The notes beneath the pieces are model-generated. The model searched no databases. It worked only from the letters and a program-made list of their open reading frames with translations, and was not told the DNA's origin. A program made the translations under genes and the position numbers. From Spirodela intermedia (Eukaryota > Streptophyta > Magnoliopsida > Alismatales > Araceae): a stretch of DNA of 64,000 nucleotides. The DNA is taken from positions 3,420,001 to 3,484,000 of the forward strand of contig LR746269.1 of the NCBI GenBank assembly GCA_902729315.2. The letters run 5' to 3'. Below are positions 23,392-36,500 of the stretch, piece by piece; positions within the stretch are counted from its first letter, which is position 1; each line of letters begins with the position of its first letter.

Positions 23392-25412
23392 TCTCCCCCT
23401 TCGTGCGGTCCGTGTTTCGAGCGAGAAGCTGGTGAGCACTTCAGATAGGTTTATCTACCTCTCTCATAACCGTTTACATCCGAGTAGTTTACGGATTAGA
23501 GTGGAGGAAGAAGATAAGGCCGCCGTTTTTCGCTCTCTTCTGTTTCTCTCTCCATTTTTCTGCACAACAGGTGTCCCCTCATGAACCAGAACGTGTCATG
23601 CAGCGGCGTGGAGGCAGTGAGCAGAGACTTGTTACGAGTGGTTCCACTCGTAATGCTTGACCTAGTTTCCTGTTATGCATCATTCAACTTTCGGCGAAAT
23701 AGATTTTGGGATTTACATGATATGGACAGTTCCCCACGTATTTAAATCTGACGGTCGGGATTTCAACCCGTGCCTCCACTTTCAGGTAATGGCGTGAAGA
23801 GCTGGCCAAAAAATGTGGACGAGCTTCCCCCTCCATCTCTCCCTCCCCTCGTCGGCTAGGGCTGGAATCCATCTACGAAGGCTGCAAAAGGGGTCTCTTT
23901 CGGTCTCTCTTCCTGCCCGACAGGATTCTGAATCGTCTAAAAATGCCACCAAGTGGGAGGGAGTAGGTGTTGAGGCAGAATTAGTGACCAACAGCTAAGC
24001 CTCATCCCCATAGAGGCCTTGCAGGCGGCCCATTTTCATGGATCTCCGGTTGGTTGACGCTCTCATCCCTGGCTATTCGAGTCATCTATCTCGAAATCAA
24101 TTGATTGTGAGAGGACTAAGGTCACACATGTCGTTATGTGACGCAATCTCTATTTAAATGTGAGACAACCCTAAAGTCAACCACCCGTCTCAGAAATTTA
24201 CGATCTTAGAAGGAAGAGAGATCATTTACCAGTCAAACCGAGAGGGAGGCGGCCAAATAGTCCCGTATTCGGGAAGAAAGCAAGCGGTACAGCGGGAGAA
24301 TTCGTACTCTTGTGAGGCAAGTTGTTTATATTCATTTGATCAGAATGAAGTACAGTTTTAAGGAGGCCATAACAAAGAGTCGCACGAAACCCATTTATAT
24401 TACTGCATCATGCTTTAAATTATTTGACTAAGCTGCCCTTTTCTCATTGGGATTTGGTGTCCATTCATCAGACTTAAATCGATACTCGGCAATAAGTCGT
24501 GCAAAGTATCGTTGAAGTGTTTGGAAAGGAGTGACAGACTCTCTCTATTTCATGGATAATCGAGAACTTCATACTGCTAAAGCCAATAAGCATCATTATG
24601 TACTGTCGATGAATGAGCCCAGGATCATGTACGAGATGAAGAGGATCTCGATAGTGAAAGAGAGTTTTCGTGCAAGGTTGCACCCCCATAACTGAGGAAG
24701 GCAGACGGGAGGCTACTTTCAGTGGTCTTTAGGAGGGGGAGGACTTCATGGACTAGTCCGATGTCTGAGGGTAAATATTTGTCGGCTAGGCTGAGTATAG
24801 ATGGTGGGGGGGAGGAGAGGAAGGAGAGAGGGACTTTCTTCTCCAAAGGCCTTAATGACGGTCCAATGACTCCGAGAACAACGCCCCTCAAGCAGGCGTT
24901 AATAATCAGTTACAACTCCCCCCCACCCTCTCCTTTCCCTCTCTCCAACTCCAATGGGGTCAACAAACAGGAGGGGGCAGATGCTAATCATACACAGAAA
25001 TCCAATCATTCTTATTGCTACGGCTTCGACCAAGGGGTTGCAGCCGAGCCGCCTGAGGTTCCGGGTAGGGATCGCTTCTTATCCACGGGAAAGGCGACAC
25101 CCTGCTATCTCTCGTCTACACACCTTCGTTCAGCAGTTGGATCCGAATTTTCCTACAAGATCACACGAAATCAGCACTCAGTCATCGAGACTCATCGGCA
25201 ATCGAGATAGCCAATTGGTTAGAGCAAGCGGGAATATCATCTCTTCGTACAGACTCAATCGTCTCTCGCCAACTGTAGTTCGAACGATATCACAGCTACG
25301 AAGGAATCCGTCAGATGGTCTTAGCATAGTCGATTTTCATGTTTGGCCCTTCCTTGAATAATTAACGAGGCTCTCGGAATGAATCCTTGAACTCCTACTC
25401 TGGAGGAAATGC
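23392..25412. other. Intergenic, no recognised gene
   Basis: 2.0 kb between the start of the small MGSLMAGWDSP gene and the end of the bHLH gene, both on the minus strand. No family motifs were found on either strand. Confidence 0.55.
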
Positions 25413-27405
25413 TCACCCTCGGGGAGCCTCCAAGAGAAGAAGAAGGGGGTGGGGGTGATCAGCTAGAGAATTGAGAAAAATAACACGGTTGCAGCATTTA
25501 CCTGGAACCGGTGGCTGGAGAACGGTAGTTGCTGAAGGAGAAGATAGCGGAGGAGAAAGGCCTTCTTTATTCAGCTGGAACTCCACACCATAGAGGGTCT
25601 GCAAGTCAGCTTCCCACGGGGACACCGGAGGGTTCACCTGCAGGAGATGCATCATGCTTCGAGTGAACGACGGGCAGACTGGAAACCGGAGTTTGATATC
25701 TCAAAGGAGTTGGAACCGGAACTCACTTCCAGGAAGGGCCACGACTCGGATAGAGGCACTGCTGAGGTCACGGGCAGCTCCATCTCGCCGGACGTGACTG
25801 GCTTCGCCGCCGCCGCCGCCGTCTGGTGCATGGGGATGAAACGGAGCAAGGACGACGCATCCACCGCCTCCGGCGGCATCGTGCCCATGTGTGGCAGGGC
25901 CTCGCCGCCGCTAACAGGGACCATCTGCGGAAAAGCGTACGGAAGGCAGAAGTCCATAAATTCGTCTAAATCATTGGATGTACGCTCTCCTAGAAGTCTA
26001 GGGCACGGATGATCACTGTTCCACAAAAGACAGTTTTTTATCTCAGATTTCTCTCCTTAGGATAGGCCACTTGTGTCTGGTCAACATGGTCAGACCGCGA
26101 ACCCTACATATGGGGCCAACCTCTTCTGGATTTTCTGCGGTCGCAATCAATATGAGCATTACAGGACGTCTCTCTCTCTCTCTCCCTTCTCCCTTCTTCC
26201 CTCCACTTTCCCCCACCCGCCCGCCTACCGCGCAGTTGGGTGTGAGAAGAGTTAACTCGGAGAAGAGTAGGAGCCTCCGTTCCTCGAATTTACTGTATTT
26301 CTCCTATTTTATTTTTCTTCTTCAGAGTCGTCGTCGATCGAATACCTGCTTGCCAAAGAGGGCGTCGATGTTGCCAAAGTCGATTGTTGGGCTCACAGCG
26401 GCGAGTTTCATGGACAGGAACTGCAACAATAACGCAGCAATAAGACTTGGTGAAATATGTGAGATGATGAATGATCTGTTTACATCCTACGAATCGCCGG
26501 ATATCGGAGATTACCTCGACTTGTCTCTGGAGGGACTGGACGTAGTTCAAAATCTCGTCGAGCATGCCAGCCTTCCCCGCGATCTTGCTGCATCCAGGCA
26601 CCAGGTCCTGGAGGATCTTCATCCTCTTGCTTATCTTCTCCCTCCTCACCTTCACCAGACATCGCCATCCCGGAATATGATTAGCCAGAGAAGGGGAATG
26701 TATGGCCTATGTGCTCTAGTTTTTGGGGGAAGAGGGAGCTCACCCTCTCGGCAAGGCTGTGGCTGTCGGTGGCCTGGCCGCGGCGGGCTCTCACGTGGAT
26801 GTAATCGCTCTTCCCAGGCGGCGCCGACGCCTTTGACTTTCCCTCGCAAGTGTCACTCGCGGCGGTAGTGATGGTGGAGATGGGCGGACTCTCCAGCTTG
26901 GGAACGAGACCATCGACATCGTCTCCCCTCATCCTCTTGTCCCCTCCTTCGTTTCCCGGCTGCTTCAGTCGAACATTCGTCAATGCGACCACAGGATTCA
27001 CGGCGTCCATTGACAACTCAGGGTTCAGCAGAGTGTAGTGCGTAATACCTTCAGGGTGCAGGCTTCCCTCTTCCTCCGAGTGCCGACAGCAGGCGCTGCA
27101 GCTGCGCCGCCGCTCGTGGCCGTCGTCCGCTCGTCATCGCCACATCCCGAAGCGCTTCCGAGAAAAGGATATTGGCCTCGATTGGGCAATCCGCCGGGTA
27201 ACTCCTGATTGATCGCCCCCTCTCCTCCGTTGGCAAGGATGCCACAAAAAGGATCCAGATTGAGAGATCGGCCGTCGTCGTGCTTCGGCTGATCCCGCCA
27301 GCAGCTGATGAGTCTGTCTCTCTGCCTCTGCAGGACGGTGTAGTGAGACGCTGCCGCCGTCTCCTGGTTGTTGTCGTCGGGGAGTTGAGGACGTTGCAGC
27401 ATCAT
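25413..27405 (-). CDS. bHLH transcription factor, CIB/BEE/HBI-type (subfamily XII)
   Basis: Six exons: 27049-27405, 26744-26959, 26515-26649, 26346-26420, 25727-25924 and 25413-25637, all phase 0 at the joins, giving about 401 residues. The N-terminal [11 protein letters not shown] resembles the conserved LERQRARL motif of CIB/BEE proteins. The DNA-binding region is [20 protein letters not shown] followed by [18 protein letters not shown]. The His, Glu and Arg of the H-E-R E/G-box readout are all there. The helix-loop-helix runs to [17 protein letters not shown]. Relatives typically have SERM where this has SKRM, a Glu-to-Lys change. The C-terminal [14 protein letters not shown] is a family tail motif. 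These factors act in light, brassinosteroid and flowering control; the specific role is unknown. Intron 1 (89 nt, AAG|GTATTA to GAAGCAG|CCGGG) was chosen over a frameshift. The 3' end is uncertain: a donor at CCAG|GTAAAT (25500) could lead to a short last exon instead. Confidence 0.87.
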
Positions 27406-27514
27406 CGACTTCGTGGGTGGAGATGGCTAGGCTTGCTTCTCGTCACTTACGGAACCAGAGAGAGAGGGGGCACCGAGTATGTAGAAAGTTGAACGCGAGG
27501 GGGAGGAGAAAGCC

Positions 27515-27551
27515 GCAAGGGGGGTGTGGGGGCGGGGGGGGGCGGGGGGGG
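27515..27551 (+). repeat. G-rich run with G-quadruplex potential
   Basis: Several consecutive G-tracts of six or more separated by single C or T bases, about 110 bp upstream of the bHLH ATG on the non-coding strand for that gene. Quadruplex formation is inference only. Confidence 0.6.
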
Positions 27552-28496
27552 CGCTATCAACGTCGTTCGGTGGCTGTGAGGTGAAGATCAAATAAGTTTT
27601 CTTCAATCTTGGCTGTGCTTCTCCTCCCCTCTTGTCACTGATGCAATGGAGATGTATGCCATATTAGTGGGTTACTGCAGGGAGGGTTTTAGAGAGAGAA
27701 AGAGAGGGGGAGTGGATATAGATGAACCGATGAAGTTGGGTCGCGCCGGTGATGGTGGACGACAGACAGTCTGTGATGCCCCGACGGCGCGCCAGTGTAA
27801 CGAAAGGTAGACAGCTCTCTTCTCTCCCCCGCTTTCTCTTCATCAGAGGTCTAACAAGAGATTCTAATAGGAGATTGACAGCTGTTCGGCCCCTCTCTCA
27901 CCCTCTCTTCGTTACAATGGGCCAGGGCGTCCAGCCCCGATGTGACCGACACGTGAGTGTGTCTCCCGGAGAGCGCGAGGCATCCTCTCTCTCTCTCTCT
28001 AGCCGGCAGGCAGCGCACAAAGGGCTGCTGCACCCGGGCACTCGTGGTAGCTGTCTCTCAAGTAAGAAGAAGAGAGAGAAACTCCCCGGTGGCTTCGTAG
28101 AAGATCACCGGATCTTGCAGCCGCCATGAGGGAGGAGACCGGGGAGTGGGGGCGAATTCCAGCCTTGTCGAACGACAAGGCAGCACATATCCGCACCGCG
28201 ACGACCCCTCGCTGGGCCCCCGTCACGTCCCAGGCCTCCGGCCGCCGTCTCCACACCGACGCCAACGCCGGCCGTCATCACCGCCGCAGAAGAAAACGGG
28301 CGCTCCATGATCGAAAAGTCTAATCGAGAGCGTTAGCTTAGATGACGATGCTGTTGATCGAGAAGACAGAGGACTGTCTTCTCCGTCCCCTTTGGTGAAA
28401 CTACTCAACGAGGGCTTCCCGATGCTCTATGGAAGTTAAGAGTCTGGTGGCGCCACCTGAAGACGATTTTCATTTTTCTTACATGAAATCAAGATC

Positions 28497-28517
28497 GATA
28501 TATATATATATATATAT
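28497..28517. repeat. (TA)n microsatellite
   Basis: About ten TA units, intergenic. Confidence 0.9.
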
Positions 28518-28795
28518 TTGATCCCAAGAAAAGTTCTTGCTAAATGATATTCATTGACTTTGTTATGGCCACGTTCTACGAAGTCCAATGATAGAACGCG
28601 GCTCGCTGATAAAGACCGCTCCGAAATGCCGATACTCTCGTTGATTTGGAAAGTTCTGACTTGCAGCGTGTGATCGACGGAGGGCCATTTCTTTGAGAAT
28701 GCCCGGTTCTTGATTGCCTGGTTTTCCGTGTATAGAAGGGGTTGAGTTGAAGACACGATGCCGGCAGCGCGCGGCCTGTTATATGGCCCTGGGTA

Positions 28796-28836
28796 GATAG
28801 ATAGATAGATAGATAGCGAGAGAGAGAGAGAGAGAG
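28796..28836. repeat. (GATA)n then (GA)n compound microsatellite
   Basis: Five GATA units followed by GA units, intergenic. Confidence 0.9.
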
Positions 28837-29445
28837 CAGTGATCCCAACGGATAGGCTGTCGTCAGTGCTAGCTGTGTTTGCATTCCCCCCTTTCCCATT
28901 CAATGGAGCGAGGTGGGATCTACCGACCGGCTTCTCATTATTAATTCACCAGCAACGGCGGCTGGCCATCGGACACCTCGCGTCTTCGGGTTGCACTGAC
29001 CTCGGCTGTTCATCCATCACAGTGATGGAATATACCGAGCCGGTTTTTGGCTGGGTTCGATCATCCAGCGTTTAAACTTGTCTTCCAGATGCAGACCAAC
29101 ATCCCGTCTATATTATTATCTTCGCTCAGCTGTCTTGCCGCATCCTCATCACATGGCTTCCCGTCGTAGACAGGAAGAGGGCCCATAGAGAGAGATAGAT
29201 GGATAGATAGATAGAGAGAGAGAAGAGAGAGAGGCAAGTACAGGTCTAGTAACTAGATCAATCACTGGCACTCTGCTAGGGGGGGGGGGGGGGTCTAGCG
29301 GACGGCGAACGCCCTCCGTCCAAGATTGCTCATTGCGACCTCGTCACCCCGTCAGTGATCCTCTTCCATCGATGCCCGACCTCCATTTTTCAGATTTTCT
29401 CTGACATCTCTGCCTCTAGGTTCTGCAGTCCCCACAGCTTTCAAT

Positions 29446-29594
29446 GGGGGAGCGCGAGCGAGAGAGAGAGAGAGAGAGAGGAAGGGAGAAGGAGAGAGCG
29501 AGAGGGAGAGGGGGAGGGATAGGGAGAGAAAAAGGGAGAGAGAGAGAGGAAGGGAGAAGGAGAGAGCGAGAGGGAGAGGAGGGAGAGAGAGAGA

Positions 29595-29641
<47 letters not shown>

Positions 29642-29878
29642 GGAGAGGGAGAGAGCGAGAGAGGGAGAGGGGAGGGAAAGGGAGAGAAAGAGGGAGAGAG
29701 AGAGAGAGGAAGAAAGAGGGAGAGGGAGAGAGCGAGAGGGAGAGGGAGAGGGGAGGGAAAGGGAGAGAAAGAGGGAGAGAGAGAGAGGGAGAGGGAGAGG
29801 AGAGGGAGAGAGGGAGAGGGAGGGAGAGGGAGAGGAGAGGAGAGAGGGAGAGGGAGGAGAGGGAGAGGAGAGAGAGGA

Positions 29879-29915
<37 letters not shown>

Positions 29916-29921
29916 GAGAGG

Positions 29922-29952
<31 letters not shown>

Positions 29953-30124
29953 AGGGAGAGGGAGAGGAGAGGGAGCGGAGAGGGAGAGGGAGAGGGAGAG
30001 AGAGAGAGAGGGAGAGGGAGAGGGAGAGGGAGAGGGTGAGGGAGAGGGAGAGGGAGAGGAAGGGAGAGAGAGCGAGAGAGAGAGAGAGAGAGCGAGAGAA
30101 CGAGAGCGAGTAAGAGAGAGAGAG
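29446..30124. repeat. 680-bp GA/GGA purine tract
   Basis: Almost every base on the plus strand is a purine, arranged as irregular GA, GGGA and AAGA units with only scattered C or T. It produces long Arg/Glu-type (plus) and Ser/Leu/Pro-type (minus) open frames of over 230 codons that are artefacts of composition, not genes. It lies 406 bp downstream of the U-box gene stop and about 2.0 kb upstream of the bHLH start. Confidence 0.97.
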
Positions 30125-30529
30125 TTCAGCCAAAGACATTCTAATATGAACACCAGCTACCCTAAAAAAAAATAGCGGTTAAATGTTCGTATATGGAGGG
30201 GCAGTCGCCCGTCCTCTCTGGTTGGTGCTCTCGCTGAGAAAATTCAGCGTAGCGGTCTTGGAAGAGCGGAGACTCAACAAGGAGTAAACTACCACCAGAC
30301 GCAAAACCCAAGCACGAACACCGCTTACAGCCTTCGGGCATGTCATTATATTTCCACGAGAAGAAAAAATACACGTACGACGACGTGGGAACCTTTACCT
30401 TCAGGTGAGAGAGAGAAGCCCATCGCCTTCGTCAACGTGGCTTCAAAATCTCAGATTTGATGGGCAGTGGACGATGCCAGAAGAGGCACAAGAAATCTGT
30501 ACATGAGCAATCGCCGGGATGCTTATATC

Positions 30530-33500
30530 TCAGAAGAGAGCGGGGATCTTGGGCTTTGAAAAGAACATTTTTCTCAAGAAACCTGGTCTCCGGGACACCG
30601 ATTGTCTCCTCTCGTCTTGTCTACTGGGCATCTGAGGCGGCTCTGGACAGGGCTCAACGTGAGAGAGCGAACTCTCGGTATAGTCATCATCTCTGATGTC
30701 CCTCAGGACATGGAGCAACTTCATGGAGCTGTCCTTTCCCTGGCTGTTCCCGTTGATGGAGACGTGAACCAGAGACGGGATAATACCCTCCTTCATCACT
30801 AACGAGCAGTACTCCGTGCAGTAAGAACACAGAGACAGAAGAATGGCCACCGAATGCTCCTGTTCCTCCCGACTGCCAGAATCCAGCAACTCCACGATCG
30901 CAGTGATGCAACCATCGGTTTCCGCTATCGCTACCTTACCTTCCTCAACTTCACACAGACTGTGCATCAGTTTTAAGCAGTTTCCTGCGAGTCTTCCATT
31001 GCTCAAATGGGGAAACAGTTTCGGAATGCCCCCTGAAGACAGTATCTGGTGCTTGCCTTCAATACTACTGGAGAGGTTGCACAGGATGTCCAGAACCAGT
31101 TCCGGGAACTCGGTAGCTCCGGAATCGAGGATCTTCATGAGGGGACGAACACCGGGTAATACAATGCTGGACTCGCAACTTGGGTGGCGGCATATTATTT
31201 GCAAGATCATCAAAGCCTCGTGGGCTATTTCTGAATCGAGGAAAGATATCAACAGTTCGAACGCGTCGTCATTTATGCACGGATCTTCCAACCTGGGAAA
31301 GACAGAACAAAGAAAGAAAGAAAGAAAACTTTACCACACTGATGGAAGGGGGGGGGGGGGTAATAAACTGTGGCGAGCAGGAAAAAGATACCTGGTTTCA
31401 CCAAGAAAAGCAAGAAGCAACTGCGATCCCATCTTTTGCGATTTTAAGTTAGAAAGGTGATAAGCATCCTTCAGAAACTGTACAAGTGCGTCCACGAAAC
31501 CATTAGAAAGCATAGATTGCCGTGCTTCCTCGCTACTAAGACGGGCTTTGAAATCGGCCAGAGCCTTGGTTTGGGACTCCAGTGTCAGCTCCGACAGAAC
31601 GGAGAAAAACTTTAGATACACATCCTGGCTAAACTGGGAAGAGGACTCGCCATTGCTGCCTTCATCAATATGTGGCAGCATGTGAGGAACATGGCTGTCG
31701 TTCAAACCCTCGGCATTCCTAACGAATGACGAGTCCGAGTAACAACTGCCGTCTGATGAGAGAATAGATAAGTTGCTGTAGTCAAGGTCTGCAATCCTGC
31801 CGCCCACGGTAGGTGCAGAAATGTTCATGCTGACGATTGAGCTGGAATTCGAATTGTCCCATGAATGAAATGCTTCGAGGTCATTAGATCGTGGACCTGG
31901 ATTCGGCATGCTGATACCATGTTTCTTGCACCAGCTGGAAATAAGCATCTTCATGCAGGAATTCGGGACCATCGCGAAATTAGTGATCTTCATTCCCGTC
32001 CTTGGGCACATGTCATGGCCTTCACGAAACCATTTGGCAATAGATGCTCTCTCATATGTCTGTCCAGAGGCAATGACCACTGGATCATACATAAGCTCCA
32101 ATGAGAGAGGGCATCTGAACTCCTTGGGAGGCGAATCCGCAGACAGATCATTCTGGTCCTCGGGGCAATCAATTACCCCAGTTCGCCACTCGCTGGCTTC
32201 ATTCTTGGCCTCACATGAATTGCTCTCAGATGCATTCTTTCCTTCTGCAACAGAGCTTCCGATGAACACATCACTGCGATCTATCTGGTGCCCAAAATTT
32301 TCAGACCCAAACCTTTTCTCGTATTTCCTGAACAGGTACAGGAGTTGTAGAATTTTCTCCTTCCTTGGATCGCTGACACTCAGCTTATCAAAAAGCTTCT
32401 TGATAGATCGCCTCTCCAATAGAAGAGCTCTAGGAGTTGTGATATCTAGCTTCGAAGCAGCATTACAGAAAGCCTCAAATTCGGCATTTTCAGTAGAGTT
32501 ATTCTGTTGAAGCAATGACAGTATCGCTTTGCCAGCCTCCTCCACAGCAGGATCGATATTGAATTTTGCAGCTCGGAGTCTCACGACAATCGTTGCGACC
32601 TGCAAACGAAGAGGAGCTTCTGATTGCCATTCGAGGGGCAAATATATCCTGCTAACTTTTTTCTGAACCTTAGAATATATAAAGCACTATTTAAACCAAA
32701 GATAAAAATAGTGGCAAGCACACATCTAATCCTCTTCTGGTATAATTTTCTTAAATATTCCCGATATGTATGCCCAGTCCGATTCCAGACTGCGGCAATT
32801 AGAGCGACGCAGATGAACCAGAGTTAGATAATACTTGGTCTGGCAGCCTGTGGATAGGAAGTTTATAGCTTCTAATCAATTTGTGAGCATTATTTCCCAG
32901 GGGCCAGCTGAAATTGATCACAGAAATGACCTATAAGGTCATTATCATCATCTGCTATGTCTCCCACATTCACCAGCAGACTGTGATATTTAGCCCACCA
33001 TTGGTGCACTTGTCCTACATTTTCTAGCTCTTGCACCACCTCACTACTCTGATTTTTCCCATAATTTAGACCCCTCGGCTCTCCCACTGCTCAAACTTGT
33101 TCTCCAGACCCCTTCTAATCTTCTTTCTACTTTGGTGTGCTGTTGCGTCTCCCTTGCATACCCCCGCCCTGCGCCCTCCCTCCCAAACAAAAAGAAAATA
33201 AACCTGAACCAGAATCAACCATCTTGTCTTTGCTCCAGCCACTTGAGTATCCTGTTAGTCTAGTAGAATGGTAAAATATGACACTCAATTGAAATGCGGT
33301 GGGGCACTAGGTAATATAAATAGGCTGAGAGCAAACAGTTATAGCGCAGTGTTGTTGTGAGAACTTTATAAATAAACCCTGAACTTTCATATTGGCAGAT
33401 ATGCCCTGAATACTTGTAATCTTCTCTCAAGGGTCTGGGATAAATACTGGACCCCGTCCATCTTGTAAAACGAATTTCTTGTTTCCCATTCAATGAAGGT

Positions 33501-36500
33501 TTTTCTTCCTCTCCAAAGGTGTTGCGGGTTCTCCAGCACACCAAATGGAGGACTATCATTCTACATGGTATCAGTGCCAAGGTTAGGGTTTCGAATCCCT
33601 CTCTCTTGACGATCTGTGGTTAGTTGTGAAGGGAAGTATCACTGCTGTTGGTACCACATCTATCTGGTGACGGACTCACCGTCTCTACAGGCTCTTCATA
33701 GAGCCAATACAGGTGATTCTGCTATTACGGTCTTTTTACCATTCGTTGAATATTTCTGTTCAAGATTTGGTCACGAAATCAGTTTTTCGTGAAGTAGGCT
33801 GCTATTTCTTGAAATGGAAGCTACGTGAGGTGTTGCTTCATCTTCTGGGGGTGATTCAATCTCCACAAGTGAGGTTCATCTTGTTCCTGGAGCCAGACGA
33901 TTATTGATTGAACTCCCTGCAGTGCCTATAGAGTTTAAACTGACGAGATATAATCTGATACAATGGTCAGAATATATGTATTAACTGGAAGAGGCATGGT
34001 ACACCACTTGATAAAGGGGAAACCAGACCCAATGCCACAAGAATTTTGGAGATGGAGAGAAGAGGATACCCTGATTAAAACTTGGCTGCGAGAAACCATG
34101 ATTCCCCAAATCAGCTGTGATTTTTTCTTCTTATCCACTGTCAAGGACTTGTGGGAGACGGTTCACACCAAGTTCTCAGAGAAAAATAATGAAGCTCACA
34201 TATATGAACTTGAGACAAAGTCAATGTCAATGATGCAAGGGAGTAAGACAATGATGGAATATGCAGGAGAATTAAAGAATCTATGGGTGGAACTTGACTA
34301 TTATCTTAGTCTTGACACCGAAAAACGTGCTGAAATTACTGCAATACGAAATTTCATAGACAGAAGGAGAGTGTTTAAATTCTTGGCTGGTCTTAATTTT
34401 ATGTTTGATCAGGTCAGTCAATATATATTGAATCGTGAGAAGAAAGTTGAGTTAGATGAAGCTATTTCGATCATCTTAAATGAGGATAGTCGCAGGAATT
34501 TGATGATGTCAGGTCCAGAAATAGATAATTCTGCATTTATGATTAAACAAGGTGACAATATGAAGAAGACTGTTGATCCGTCCAAACCATTTCAACAGAG
34601 TCAAAGAAGGAATCAGAAAACTGACTCTAGAGACAATTTATGGTGTATGTACTGCAGAAAGTCACGTCACACTTGAGACAGGTGCTATAAATTACATGGC
34701 AAACAACCACACTTTATCACTGACAAATATGGCTGTCGAGTACATTCTACAGTAAATTTACCTGCAAATCAGTCAATAGATTTCAACTAAAAACAACACC
34801 CATCTTCATATCAGATGAATGATATAGAAAGACTTCAAGCTGAATTGGAAAAATTGAAGTCAACAATAACACAAAACTCATCAGTCCAGCAAGGTAAGCT
34901 TCATCACTCTCTCGAAGTTAGAGCTTCTTCAAGAGATATTTCTAACACTTGAATAGTGGACTCAAGGGCAATGGACCATATGACCAATCCTCTCACCATT
35001 TTACCAACTACAATCTTTGTCCTAGAGACAGAAAAGTCACAACTGCAGATAGATCTTTTTTAACCATTGCAGATTATAGGAGACATTTGACTTGAACCCT
35101 TTGGCATTCTTCCTAATGTGCTTCATGTTCCCAAATTGTTTACAAACCTTATTTCCGTTAAGAAACTTGTTAGAGCCTCACTTTATCATGCCCTCTTTGA
35201 TGATAATATTTGTATAATATTTGATAAGGTACATCATCGGAAAATTGAAGTTGTTAGAGAACATGATGAACTTTATCTTCTAGAAGGACTAAGCCAAACA
35301 TATATAGTTGAAGCGGATTAACACAGAACCTCTAGAACCTGTTAATAAGATTCATCTACTTCATCAAAGGATGGGTCATCCCTCTTTTAGCATCTTAAAG
35401 AATGTTTTTCCTTCTTTGTTTCAAAGAGTGTCCTTAGACTATTAGACAATGTAATAAAACCCCCTTATATCCAGCAGCCAATTTCTTATCCTACCATCGT
35501 CTGTCAACTCCTTATAGGTCATTCTTAGCTTCCTTAGATTCCACTACTGTTTCTAAAAATATCTCTGAAGCTTTATCTAACTTGAAGTGGAAGCAACCTA
35601 TGGACAATGAAATGAAGGCTCTTCAGAAAAATGAAACTTGGGGTTTGGTAACATTACTACCAAATAAGAAAACAGTGGGTTGTAGGTGGGTGTATATCAT
35701 GAAATACAATGCTAATGGTTCAATTGAGCAATATAAAGCCAGACTAGTGGCCAAAGGCTACATACAAGTCTATGCAATTGATTACCAAAAAACTTTTTCC
35801 CCAATGGCAAAAATGAATACTGTCCGATTCTTATTGTCTCTAGCTGCGATTTTCAGTTGGGATATCCAACAGTATGATGTAAAAAACGCATTTTTGCATG
35901 GTGATCTTATGGAAGAGATTTATATGATACTACCACCAGGCTAAGAGGGTAATGTATCTCTCAATATTATTTGCAAACTAAAGAAATCTCTCAATGGACT
36001 AAAACAGTCCCCACCCCACGTGCCTGGTTTGGATGGTTTACAGCCACTATGAAGACATTGCAATACTCCCAAAGTAATGCTGATCGTACACTATTCTTTA
36101 AACAATCTCATTCAAGGGGAGTAACCATGCTTTTGGTTTATGTTGATGATCTCATCATCACAGAGAATGATGATGTACAGGCACAGACTTAAGTCATAAT
36201 TTGGCTTCAATATTTGATGTCAAGACATTGGGACGCCTAAGATACCTTCTAAGCATCGAAGTGGCTCACTCTAGTTCAAGAATTTTTAATTCTCAAAGAA
36301 AATACATAACAGATCTGTTGGCTGAAATAGGAAAGTCTGCATGTAAACCAACTACTACCCCAATTGATCCGAATCATAAACTATGTTTGGCGGAGGGAGG
36401 AGTCCATGTTAGTCGTGAGATGTGTCAACGGCTTATTGGCTGTTTACTCTATCTCACACATAATCGACCAGATATCTCATATGTGGTGAGTCAATTTATA

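Larger units (their letters stand above)
27406..29445. other. bHLH upstream region with G-runs and simple repeats
   Basis: No gene is recognised. Features are a G-rich run around 27515-27551, an alternating TA tract at 28497-28517, GATA repeats passing into GA at 28796-28836, a second GATA/GA patch around 29195-29232, and a G run at 29280-29293. The bHLH promoter and leader must be in the left part. Confidence 0.6.

Noticed and set aside
25413-25500. A 46-nt intron at the 3' end of the bHLH gene (GTAAAT to CTCTAG).
   Set aside because: Below the usual minimum plant intron length; read-through to the stop at 25413, or a longer intron, is more plausible.
27010-27060. A frameshift or pseudogene in the bHLH gene.
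   Set aside because: An 89-nt GT-AG intron with good donor and acceptor joins both parts in phase; a roughly 40-nt intron directly before the internal ATG would be too short.
29416-30175. Open frames of more than 230 codons on both strands (Arg/Glu-type and Ser/Leu/Pro-type).
   Set aside because: They are produced by the purine tract alone, in several overlapping frames, with no non-repetitive domain.
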